Shown in pieces: positions 33,020-44,205 of a stretch of 64,000 nt of DNA. Each line of letters starts with the position of its first letter. The first letter of the stretch is position 1. The notes under the pieces are model-generated. The model searched no databases. It was not told the DNA's origin and worked only from the letters and a program-made list of their open reading frames with translations. This DNA comes from Ophioderma brevispina. Taxonomy: Eukaryota; Echinodermata; Ophiuroidea; Amphilepidida; Ophiodermatidae. Made by a program: the position numbers and the translations under genes. The stretch is taken from NCBI GenBank assembly GCA_023653785.1, contig JAMKCH010002905.1, positions 62,001 through 126,000 on the forward strand, in the 5' to 3' direction.

Positions 33020-34470
33020 GTTTACGTTTGTTGGTCCCAGTCCGTTCGGTCCGTTGCCAATTCGGACTCAGTCAATTCGGTCTCTCGATGGTCAATTCGG
33101 TCCCATGTCAATTCGGCCCCATGCCAATTCGGTCCCAATGGAAAAACACGTACATTTCGGTCTCAGTAAAATATTCACCAATTCGGCCTCATATTCGTCA
33201 ATTCGGTCCCCATGCCAATTCGGACCCAAATGAAACACGTGCAATTTTAATCTGATTTTGTCATTTTGTGATATCGGTTGCCTTTCTACTTTCTTTCTGC
33301 TACTTCTGTGTACACTGAATATCGTAGTCGTTTTTCCCTTGTTTTTGTTTTATCAACACAACTTATAATAGGCCCCCTATTGCGAGTCTCTCCCAATCGA
33401 GGAAAATTTTGCTTTGAGAGTGGCTAGCGGGTCAAAGAAATGGCTGAATGAATTTTACCTGGGCTTTCATCGATTTATTATCATCATCCGTGATGTTTCA
33501 GTCGTATTACAATACGGGTTACAATACCAATTTGCTAGCTTATGCGAGCTCGTTGAATCCCAGGCGGTGCCTTTCACAGTAAACTAGAGTAAGCAATATA
33601 GGGAACTAAGCACCGGGAAAGTCACAGTACTGGGTGATCGATGTAAATGTATCCTAATACATAGTAGTAAATTGTACACAATAAATACGGACATCATTTA
33701 CCACCCAAAGAGTTCAGTTATATTTGTTTCATATAAATTATTTTGTTGTCATGTTTTGCTTTTTCCCCTATGTTGGATGAACCGCTTCCGCGTGTACCAT
33801 CTGCTTTTATAAAGTGTAAAACAAAACGCCATAAATACTATTCTAATTGTATTATTTACTTATTGTTTTCACAAATGCAGACAAATATAATCTGTTTTTT
33901 GCAATTCGACACGAAATTCATTACTGTATTACTGTCTCGTTCCTTTCCACAAGGCACAGTGCCAATTAGAATATGAATTAAATGCTTAAATTGATTATCA
34001 AAATGACAAATTGTTTTCCTTTATTTATGATTTATCCATGCTTAAAATAATTTAATTTTTAGCATAATAGTTTATTATAATTTTGCAAAACGACTGGTAA
34101 AATAGACTAAAACACTGAAACACGCCTAAAATTATCTTAATTGGACGGAGACTAAGTTTTTTCCTGTGTCTACTATAATTATACTCAATGATTGTTTTAC
34201 ATTATATCACAATTTAATATCTTATTAATTTTAATAAAACAACAAAATAATTAATGTTAGGCCAAGGTTTTAATGGGGTTACAACGCACGTTATTGTTTA
34301 AACCACGCGTTTTTCCTAATGGGACCGCATTACCGTGGGCCGAATTGCCGTGAGCAACCGAACGGACTGGGACCGAATTGATACTGAGTCCGAATCGCAT
34401 GTGGGCTAACTGGGGGGGGTTTTTTTTTTTTTTTGTTTTTTTTTTTTGGGACCGATCGGGCCACCTTACA
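33020..34470. mobile_element. Element bounded by CAATTCGGTCCC minisatellites
   Basis: 33038-33236 is a short minisatellite of variants of CAATTCGGTCCCATGC (about ten copies, some in TCGGCCTC or TCGGACTC form). The same words recur in inverted orientation at 34323-34470 (GGGACCGAATTG, CCGAACGGACTGGGACCGAA, GAGTCCGAAT). The ~1.1 kb between is AT-rich with one 77-codon frame of no known family (33743-33976). I interpret the whole as one element with subterminal repeat clusters. T-runs at 34421-34446 may mark a damaged end. Confidence 0.6.
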
Positions 34471-37037
34471 GTGTTGCAAAATATTGAGCACCCATATGAC
34501 GCCCAACTGACACAATTTATGACGCCAAATCGACTATAATTAGAACTTTAATACTCTGTTCTAAAAATCAAAGTCGGTGCTTGGTACGTGACGGTTTGTA
34601 ATTGTATTTGAAGAGCTTATTCTTGTATTGTTTATAACCCAGTAAAACGATTATAGTAGCCGTAACAATCCTTTTCCTGGCCGCGATCACGCACGGCCGA
34701 CCAGCTGTAAGCTTTTCAAGAGGTAGTGCTATAAGGTGTTTTCTTGAATTGGTTCAAGGGACGTAAAATGATCGGCATAGGCAACAACTTTCATACCGGC
34801 ACGGAGTCAGTCAGTTACACGGATTTGCTCACACTGGCTGGTCTTCCGACCAGAAAAAAACGTGATTCATAACTTTACACTTGCCGCATTGCATCATAAC
34901 ACCCGAGCCGAAAGCCCCTGGTATACTGTTATTATTGTCCCAATTTTAAAACATTTAATCGTTCAGATCATTAAGGGAATCAACTAATAAGACATTGACG
35001 ATGAACTTGGATGTAAACATTTCAATAGAAAAGGTTACAATGCATAAGGATAGCTGGTAATAAACTTCAGATTTACTGTTTTCGTTTGAGGTGAGGCTAT
35101 TTCCTTTTGTTACTTTAAATTCAGTATAAATAATTTGTTACGGGGAATTTCACATCAAATTTGGGTTTGACTTCTTCAACAAAAAGTGGATTAGATGAGG
35201 ATTATTTATTACGGAGGGTTGACAAGTAGGAAAAAGCGAGCATGAAATCCATAAAATTAGTTATGTTGCGGAGAAAATTAGAAACAATCTTGGACGCAGA
35301 ACCCCGCAGCGCGCGCAGTGGCTGTAAGCCGGCTAAAACTAAAACGGGGATCCGTCTGCTCATCCAGTCCCACGGTAAGGGTATTAAGCCGGCTGACTAT
35401 GATTTCAGTTTGTGAACTTATGGACCATCTTTTCCATTCATGCGGGGACAATGAATATAATATTAAAGAACAATATACAGATGTTGAATCTTACAAAGGA
35501 ATTTTATTATGGGAAAACAGCCAATTTTTGGAAAAAATAAAGATTTGATGACGTGCACGGCATGATTGGTTTATTATTTTGTTCGGGGGACCCATCAGGT
35601 AAAAATGACGTTTGTATCCCTACATTGGAAAAAAACAACCGATTATTCGTCATCGTACGTCGGTTTTTGACTCAGTAGGAAAAGGTAAATTTTGTAATGT
35701 TTAGACATAAGAAACGGTGTCTTTTGGAAAAACATAATAGCACTTTGGGCAGCAGAGGGTCATGTACAGGGGGGACCCTGGCTTTAAAAAACAACCCCCC
35801 CTTAAGGGGGTTTTCGGAATTGTATTAATTATATCGTCGCCCCCGAAGAGCCAACTGATAACCTGATACGAAAAGTGACCTGTAACTGACACGTGACACC
35901 AAACTATTCATGCATCTCGTTACAGTGTCTAAACTACAATACCGCAAAGCAGCAAGAATTATGTATCTCGGTGTCAACACGTAATCGATCAAGGATGTGG
36001 ACTATACATTGTGGTTCTTAGTAAACAGGGAGGGTAGGACACGATCTGCTCGATTTGGGCATTGGGGATTTCAAAACGGAATTTCTGAAAACTGTACAGC
36101 ATTTACTATGGCAGTCTCGGTCCCAGTAATTAAAAATCATCTCTTAAACCTTTGTTGAAAAAGCTCTTAGTAATATCATGATAAATTAAGAAAAAATATT
36201 GTTCAACATTCCGTCGGGTAGTGGATAACCCCGCTTGCAAATAGGTAATTTCCAATAACGGTCATTTAGCTTTAAATATTCGTGACCAGGGCCTAGTCTT
36301 TAGTCAAGTCTGTGTGTAACTGTTCGATATGCGTAAGAGCGGACCTCTACCGTTAAGTCTTTGAAACAACTAGCACCCGGAAGTTAATGCCTTTTTGAAT
36401 TTGCTATTGCTGTAGGTTTGGCATGTCCTACCCCCTGGTGTAAAGACTCGTTTCAATGCATTTTAAGGGCGTAGTAACGGACTATTTCAATGCAGGTCAA
36501 GTCATAGTGTGATACTTTTCAATGACGTACTTACCGGCATCGGGGTAAGCTAATCTTAAATTGGTTTTCGAACATGTTCAAAATTCAAATCAATGCAAAA
36601 TTAATGCTCCTTGTGATGCCATGAAACAGTAATAGTAACAGTGTCATGGCACGCATGAATTTGAAACATTTAACATCAAGGATAAGCTTATACTGCCTCA
36701 TTGACACCATCACCATGTGACTGGTCATCTCAACGGAAAGACTGGCATGGCACCGCATGCTTCTAACTCGATAGATTTCCTGATCCAATATAGCAACTGT
36801 TAACTGATTTTGTAATCGGGTTCTTCCTAAGAGTCTTGGGTATCTCAAGGTAGGTGATTTGTTACCATTTGGAATCAAAATGTGTGATTTGGAGGCCAAA
36901 ACTTACCTTGCATGCAATAACATTGGGTTCCGAATTTGACACCCTCAACTTTGTTTACATCCAGATTTCAGGTGATGAATTTCAGCTGTGCTTTTAATTT
37001 GGTTTTGTATTGAATGTACACTGCTTAAAGATGCTAT
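34471..37037. other. No recognisable gene
   Basis: Short frames on both strands, the longest on the minus strand at 36585-36899 (104 codons), match nothing I know and lack convincing splice context. AACCCCCCCTTAAGGGGGTTTT near 35791-35812 is a small hairpin. Confidence 0.4.
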
Positions 37038-37039
37038 AA

Positions 37040-37405
37040 ACACTGTTAAAAAATGTCCGTAAATTTACGGAAATTTCTGGCAGCAGTATTTCCAGTAATT
37101 TTTAGGGTAAATTTACAGAAATTTCTGTCAATTAACGGAACTTTGACAGTAATTTTACAGAAATTTGTCTCATATTATGGAAAAAAATATGTATTTTAAC
37201 AGAATTTTTCCGTAATTTAAAATTACGGAACCAAAAAAGTCCGGAAATATTGCTGCCAGAAATTTTTGAAATATTTCCGTAAATTAACATTTTTAGCTAT
37301 TTTTTATGTTTTTTGTTTTTTATTTTTATTGTTTTCTAAAACAGATTTTTCCGTAAATTTACTGAAAATCTGTTTTCTTAATTTACGGAAATTTTTAACA
37401 GTGTA
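37040..37405. mobile_element. MITE, ~366 bp, CACTGTTAAAAA termini
   Basis: Termini CACTGTTAAAAAATGTCCGT and ACGGAAATTTTTAACAGTG are inverted. The interior is crowded with TTTCCGTAAATTTACGG words in both orientations, so the whole element can fold extensively. TA-rich flanks (TATAAA / TATATA) are consistent with, but do not prove, a TA target duplication. Non-coding. Confidence 0.8.
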
Positions 37406-37560
37406 TATATGTTGAGGGAATTTGCCACTGTTTTCATCGTCACTGCTATTAAAAGTTCACATCAATCATGCTTTTGTTAAATTACCTGTGCATAACTCAA
37501 AACTCCAGAAACTTCCCCTGCAAAAGTAATCTCTATCAAACATAATACCCTTGAACATAC

Positions 37561-37600
37561 GCGCCATGGCTACAGAGCTATGCGCTCTGTAGCCATGCGC
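37561..37600. repeat. 40-bp hairpin
   Basis: GCGCCATGGCTACAGAGC and GCTCTGTAGCCATGCGC pair around a short TATGC loop. No run of T or gene end is attached, so I do not call it a terminator. Confidence 0.7.
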
Positions 37601-37727
37601 ACCGATACACTCAATATCAAAACAGCCCTATTATAATTATTATACACCCCAAAACCATTGCACTCCTGGGTTTGTTCGCTGGTGGTGTGTACCGAAAACT
37701 GAGAGTCCCTCATGAGAGAGTATTCTA

Positions 37728-38740
37728 CCGGGGGGCCACTTGTATTCCAAGGTGGATATCATGCTCGTGTACAAAAACGCGTAATTAGGGTCGTTTTTTG
37801 TGACCAGGCGATGTACGCGCGTACATTGTTTAGGGTATCAAAATCATCAAAAACTCAAAATTAGGGTATGTTTTTCACGTCGAAAAATACGTGTTTAGGG
37901 TGTGATATTTTGAATACTTGTAAAAAAAATCGCATTAGAAATGCTGGGAAAATAGTGTGTTTTGTTCCGATTTTCTCCTGACTTCACATGGTAGATTTCC
38001 CGAGTGATTTTAACCATTTTCAGCCTTATTTTAGCTCTCTATGTCGTCGTCGTCTCCTCCAACACATAAAGCCTTTATAATGAGGAGTTTCATTTCTTTT
38101 TGTGACTGCTCGTTACAAGTATAATGTACGTAGAAACGAAATTAGGGTCTGTCTCTAATTTATGTCAATCAAAACAAGTTTATGAATATTCAGTGCAGGT
38201 TTTAGTTCAATGAAATGGTTGAATTTGCAGAAAAATACTGCCAATAATTACGACATCCGACAAGACTCATTAATCCAAAGAAATAAGGACAACTTTAAAA
38301 AGACTTGAAATTTTAATGTAATGGATTTGAATTGTAAACTTATTAGGCACAAGATAATGCACAAATTGTTATAAAATATGAAAACTTCAATGAAATCAAA
38401 GATAAATATTTCCTTTATCAGGGCCATATAGGCCGATGTTTAGTGTATGGTTAAAGACACATTTTTATGAACGTGCGTGTTTAGGGTAGCAAACTTATGT
38501 CAAAATACTTGTTTAGGGTGTATTTTTACACTGTCATGCAAATTACATGTTTAGGATAGTAAAATCGAACCAAAACACTTGTTAAGGGTAGCAAAATCAA
38601 ACCCAAAGTACTTGTTTAGGGTAGCAAAATCAACCAAACTATGTGCTTAGGGTGTTTTTCTTGCCAAGTGGAATACGCGCTTAGGGTACGTTTTGGGGGG
38701 CCATACACGAGCATGATATCCACCTTGAAATACAAGTGGC
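37728..38740. mobile_element. ~1-kb hAT-like element, TTAGGGT subterminal repeats
   Basis: Left end CCGGGGGGCCACTTGTATTC..AAGGTGGATATCATGCTCGTGT is inverted at the right end as ACACGAGCATGATATCCACC..TACAAGTGGCCCCC. It is the long relative of 26189-26311. Inside both ends lie irregular direct repeats built on GTTTAGGGTA / TTAGGGTG followed by GCAAAATCAAACC (e.g. ~38475-38695, roughly 36-bp spacing), a layout typical of transposase-binding subterminal repeats. No transposase frame is present, so it is non-autonomous. Flanks ATTCTA and ATCCTA may be a worn target duplication. Confidence 0.75.
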
Positions 38741-40060
38741 CCCCATCCTAACCACCATGTCAACGTAAACGAAATAAACCCTGATCTTGTAGACGAGGCT
38801 AGAGGCAAAGGGCTGAAGTAAATGATACGTGTCAGTGAACAATGGAGAACAAACTAGGTAAGACACTAAGTCAAGGTGACACTGCATGTTCTTAAAGACG
38901 ACTGTATGAGAAAACACGTGTGTATAAAGCAGTTTGATCAAAACAAAAGCTCTGGAGCATAACACATCGATAACTCCATTTTACGCGTGTTGCAAAAGAA
39001 ATTCACTTCCGTCGTAACTTATCATTTGCAACCCGTGTGGTACTGTGACGCTTATTCCAAATTTAAAAAATTCAACACATAAACTGAAGCTCCTGAATTG
39101 TTTTTGAATTCCCAATCTCTATCTGTACACTATTCTTTTCCAAAATTCATCAAAGGTTAGTATTATACTTACTCTACAAGGACAAATTTTATGCCCTCTG
39201 TAATAAAACATTATTCTGTAAACTAACATATGAAAATTGAACCTGGAAATAGCACAGTGAGAGCATGTCAAGAACATTTGGGCATCAGAAACAAATAATT
39301 TTTTTGCTCTTGAAGGAATTATTATTCTTTGCATTGTACACTTATAATGCCTTACACATGTATGTGCTTGAATTGAGGGAATGCTTGTAAAATATGGAAC
39401 AGATACTAACTTCGAAAAGACAGTCATGATAATTCGTAAAGGTCATCTTCGTTTTAAATGTCTCTTTCAAGAAATAGAGTACTCCAAAATTTATGATAGT
39501 TATAAATTAAAGTTATTAACTTTATGTATTTTACACATTTTAATGAACAGTGCTACCTAATGGATTTAAGAACTATACTTCTCAAAATAAGCCACCCTCC
39601 ACGAATATCACACAATACGAACGAACACCGAGTGCTATTCGATGAAAAAACCACAAACACAGAATATAATTTTGAATTAATTACACTGTTCGTATATATG
39701 ATTTACTTCGATGTGTATACTTCATTCGTGTGTTTTATTTGGATGTTTTATGTGGATTTCAATTATTTCGGTTGGGTGTTGACGTTTTTGGCTAGTAAGA
39801 AGTTTGGACATCTTTCATGGTCCTATGAAATAAACTAATGCCAATATAATTAATTGTAAAGTGCTTCAGTTTCAGTTTATTTACCAAAATGACATTATAT
39901 TAAGCGTTAAAGTATAAATAGACATTGGCAGGTTGACCGAAATGAGCAAGCTCGTAAGGGCGGCCACCATATCACAGCGACAAACATTGAAAACATGATG
40001 ATATCAGGTGCAAGACAAACAGTAAAGTTAACAACAGCAGAGAAAACACAAAAGCCACAA
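38741..40060. other. No recognisable gene
   Basis: The open frames at 39119-39427 (minus) and 39524-39838 (plus, hydrophobic) do not resemble known proteins. AT-rich sequence; nothing else supported. Confidence 0.4.
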
Positions 40061-40870
40061 TTACTTTGGGAAAAGATGAGTTTTAAGCTTTCTTTTAGAA
40101 AGCATGACAAAGAATGGGGTGCCGAATTGAGATGGGTGTAAATTAGTTAGGGGGCTTTAAGAGAAAAACTTTTATCTGCAGCAGATTGGAGAGTCTTTCT
40201 ATGATATTTTGGCACAGCAAGGCGAGTATTATCTAATGCTGATCGGAGTCCTGTACGAGCTTGCGTGTACAATGTGAGGCAAGAGGTGAGATATGATGAT
40301 GCATGTACATTTAAGCATTTAAATACATATAGCATTGTTTTGAAATAAACGCGTTCTTTCACATGTAGCCAGTGAAGTTTATTAAGAAAAATAGTTGCAT
40401 GGTCGTGTTTTGAAGCACAAAAAATAAATTTTGGCAGCTCAGTTTTGAAAACGTTGTAATCTGTTTACGTAAGGTGTATTGGCTCCAAGCAAAGGTGCAT
40501 TTCCAATAATCCAATCTGGACACAAACCAGGGATATTGCAACAACTGCGAACAGCTATCGGAATCCATAAATGGACGAATCCTTTAATGTTCCTCAAATC
40601 AAAGGTTGATATACATTATAAAGTAAGTCACCTGAGAGACATGGCACTGACATCGTCGAAAATAATGCCCAGGTTCCTGATGTTCTAATGCAGTAATATC
40701 CGATAAGAATTCCAGAATATAGGCCCATGATGGAGAATCGTATTCATTGCATATTGTGTTAAATAAGATGGGCGTAATGAATGAGCGTCCTTGTGGCATT
40801 CGATACGAAACATTCATTATGCAAATATGTTTGTTAATTTCTAGGAAGATCATTGTTGAGAAACTTAGTG
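40061..40870 (-). pseudogene. LINE ORF2 remnant, RT to C-terminus
   Basis: Minus-strand pieces in several frames match the 3' half of a non-LTR retrotransposon ORF2. They include RMPQG..SFITPILFN (the PQG-type RT motif), FLSDITAL where FADDT is expected, NLGIIFDDVSAMSL (40638-40676), FVSRLDYW, ERVYFKTMLYVFKCL with YTQARTGLRSALDNTRLAVP (40200-40360), and a final KRKLKTHLFPK ending at a stop at 40061. The weak active-site match, missing segments between blocks and frame changes show a dead, internally deleted copy. It would have reverse-transcribed its own RNA at a target nick. I place it in the Jockey/CR1 group only loosely. Confidence 0.72.
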
Positions 40871-41596
40871 CCATCAAATCGCCTTCCTGCATTTTAAAAT
40901 GGATTTCATAAATGGTCAGAGCATTCAATTGTTTAAATAAAGGTAAAGGCTCCGTCGCACAGCCGATTTGTTTTGCTAGAAACCCCACTTCCAGACGCTC
41001 AAGCGGTTTGCCGATTGACCAATTTTCGAAAATCGTGGCAGTTTTTTCTTTTTTCATGGTAGTTTTGGCCAGGTCGCTGGGAATGTTCTGTACAGTCTTC
41101 TGTAGTCTTACCGATTATTTGCTAGAACCACTTCCGCTGCCTCAAGACTGGTGCCGATTGGCCATTTTTTTTCGAAAATCGTGAGTAATTTTCCTTGTTT
41201 CATTCAGCTGTATTTTGGCCGTTCTGGACTAGTCCTGTACATCTTCTTCTTTTCTGCACTCGTGTGTGGTCAGGATGAGCATGTGGCAAATTTGAAAACA
41301 CAAAACCGCCAACGATTTTGTTTCTTGCAGCTTAAAAAATCGTGGCGGTTTTGGAATCGGGAAGTTCGGCTTGAACACATGAGCAGTTTGTAAGCGTTAG
41401 CCGATGAGTTGGCGCGCATCAAGAGTGGTTGTGTGCAGTTGGAAATACATGTCCCCGAGCAATGATCGTCCCAAGCGGTCAGAAAAGCAAGCCCACTGAA
41501 CATGTTCAATCGCGACTAAACTCGGCGACTACAGAAGATAGTCGCCGACTGTGTCTTTGTATGTCCTGCGAACTGATTGGTTCCTGAACCAGTGCC
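40871..41596. repeat. Imperfect ~145-bp direct repeat
   Basis: GCCGATTGACCAATTTTCGAAAATCGTGG at ~41009 recurs as GCCGATTGGCCATTTT..TCGAAAATCGTG at ~41153, each followed by a similar TTTTGGCC...TGTACA..CTTCT stretch. A fragment (AAAAAATCGTGGCGGTTTTGGAA) follows at ~41335. No gene recognised. Confidence 0.5.
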
Positions 41597-42160
41597 ATGC
41601 TTGATCTGATTGATTTTATTGCCCCTTCATCCTATTGCTAGTCTGATTTGAAGCCCTCTTTCTTGGTAATTTTGTTAACAGACTGCAGCAGATTTGAAAA
41701 ATGGGTCTTGTGTAAATGGGAAGAGGTTGGGTCGTCGCGTCGCGGGTTGTCTTCTATGTGACGAACTTTTCTTGGCGTCAACAAGTCGGCCGACCAATCG
41801 ACGAGCAGTTTTGACAGCGACATGTCACAATTTTGGCCGTCGTTTCAAGGTGGGGACTGAACAAGTGGCGTCGCTAATTAAACATGCTTGATCTTGTTGA
41901 TTTTCATGAATCTGTCGCCTACTGCTAAGGTGTTTTTCACAGCATCCGTTGTCTCGTTGACGACGGGGATACGCGCAGACTAATCATCCCTGGTCGTGAT
42001 AAAAGGTTGGAAGTTTGCAAGTTTGAACAAGATTGTCGCCGATTTTTGGAAAAAAATGCGGTCTTGTGTAGTCCGGGGAAAGAGGTTTGGGTCGGGAGCT
42101 GTCTTCTGTGACTGATTGTGACATACTTTAAGGAATGAGCAAGCAGTGAGAACCAGTGCA
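41597..42160. repeat. Two degenerate ~286-bp direct repeats
   Basis: CATGCTTGATCTGATTGATTTT (41597) and CATGCTTGATCTTGTTGATTTT (41883) start two diverged copies. Both later contain GGTCTTGTGTA and GTTGTCTTCTATGTGAC / GCTGTCTTCTGTGACTG. Non-coding. Confidence 0.55.
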
Positions 42161-44044
42161 TAACCTCATGACTTTCTTTTGCCTTTTTTGTAAGTATTCA
42201 AACTGCAGTTGTTTCCATCAGCCAAAACAATATTTAACAGAAGTACCAGGTAGTATACAAGTTAAAGAATATCATGTGTAGACAAATGTCTAAGCGAAAT
42301 AAAATACCAGTGTATTTAGAGACTATGTAAGCGATGTAATTTGTGTGGATATTCCAAGTAAACTTCATCATGAAATGCCAAGAAATTTGGTGTGCCACTG
42401 ACCCTTTTAAGTTCCATTGTTATCAATCGATAATGAATATTGTGATATGTTGTTGTCTTGATGTAGTTTTTTTTTTTGTGAATGAGTGATGAGCAGCCTC
42501 TCAGTACCGCTTTTTAGACTGATACGGAATAACGCAGCTTCCAGAGACATTAGCGAATATATCTTGAAGAAAGACCTGCAAATGCAAAAAAATAATCCCA
42601 CATAATTATCTAAACAATAATTTTAAACATTCCTGTGTGCAAAATCTACACGAGTAGGACAGTGCGCATACTCATGTGATTGCGTTACAAAGTACATTTT
42701 TGGAATTTGTCCTTTAAATAACAACATTAATAATAACTACTTATTTTAGGTCCAATATAGATGTTTTAATAATATTTAATGAACTTACTTTAATTTCCTT
42801 GGTGCAATGTATAAACAAGCGAGTGGCGGGTTGAAAACCATCAAAATTTAACTTCAAGAGCAAGCGTATAAGCACCAAAAGCTGGAACATCAGCAAACGT
42901 ACAAGGTAGAGAAACCAATGGTGGAATTTGCTCATGAGAAGGCTATAAGGATTTCCTTTTTCAACAGAGGCTCCCACACTTTAAAACGGTTTGCGACATG
43001 GACATGGACATTTAGCTTGTAAAAAGAGGATGATGGTTTTTACCTTCGAAATAAATCCATTCACCGTTCAATTTTTGGTAAAAAAGGCGATCTTTCATGA
43101 CACAGTCTGCAACATCAAGAGTGGTGCCCCTCCAGACGGTGGACAAATACTTTGGTTCTCCTTCTGGTTCACGGTCCTGCAAATATTAAGTTTCATTATA
43201 ATGTAAGTAGGTTCGTCTTACAATCTGGCCTAAATGCCAACAAAGAGTCACTTTTTGTTCGAAGCTTTTTTTGTTAATTATATAGTAAGATCTGCACAAT
43301 TTCTCATTGATCGTGGTTTCTGCCAATACCCACCAGTGGTGAAACAATTAGAATGACCTTGTGCCTTGACTAAACTGTTTCCAGTCGTTTGTCAATCTAA
43401 CACTGTACGTGTCAGTGAAGTATTTATAAACAGCATTTGTAATGGGACGGAAATTATTTTGGCTTTCAGATGTTTTCTTGAGAACCGGGGTAGCATTCTA
43501 AGTAACTGCATCCCACCCCCTGAAGTAGAGTCACACTTCACAGTTCAAGGCCATTAACGAAGTATTTATTAAAGCAACTCGATTTGTCTACCGGCGCATC
43601 GATCGAGTGAAGTTTGATAATCGTGCATTTTTTTGTTAGCTTCAAACATTGAGGGCATCTTCGTCCAGCCTTATAAAGAAATCAAAGATGCCAGGATGAC
43701 AATTCCAGTATCATTAGAATCCGCTGGTGGTTTGCCTGTGTACTTAGGACAGGGGGGTTATCATGATCATTGTTTTGTCTAAGAGCATGATAATAGTATA
43801 AACATTATCAGCTACGTCCATCTCCTGAATCACAGCAAATTTGGACAGGGATTTAGAACATGATTTCTTTTTCTGGAGCGAGACTCTTTTTCTTTCGCTC
43901 TCTGTATACCCCATTCACCATACATTTTTTATTCATGTTTTGAGTGTTTTTGTTAACAATGGCATGCTTGGCAGATGAAGAATTCTCGTTAACAGTTAAT
44001 TACATATAATGTCTTCAAGCGATTTGGACCCAAGCGACAGTATA
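42161..44044. other. No recognisable gene
   Basis: AT-rich DNA with short unsupported frames; nothing else seen. Confidence 0.35.
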
Positions 44045-44205
44045 CAAATACTACAGGTTAGAGGAAATAGGGCACACTATTTTCCCGAGTACTGGCAACG
44101 AGGGCCTATCACCTCCCGAACCCGAAGGGTGAGGGGTGCTAGCCCGTAGCCAGTACCAAGGGAAAATCGTGTGCCCTATTTCCGATAACCCATGTAGTAT
44201 TTTGT
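44045..44205. repeat. Foldback element, ~160 bp
   Basis: CAAATACTACAGGTTAGAGG..AAATAGGGCACAC..TTTTCCC..AGTACTGGC is inverted as GCCAGTACC..GGGAAAA..GTGTGCCCTATTT..AACCCATGTAGTATTTTG. The loop (CACCTCCCGAACCCGAAGGG) is GC-rich. Non-coding. Confidence 0.75.

Noticed and set aside
38470..38700. Interstitial telomere repeat (TTAGGG words)
   Set aside because: The hexamers are spaced ~36 bp apart inside an inverted-repeat element, not in tandem.
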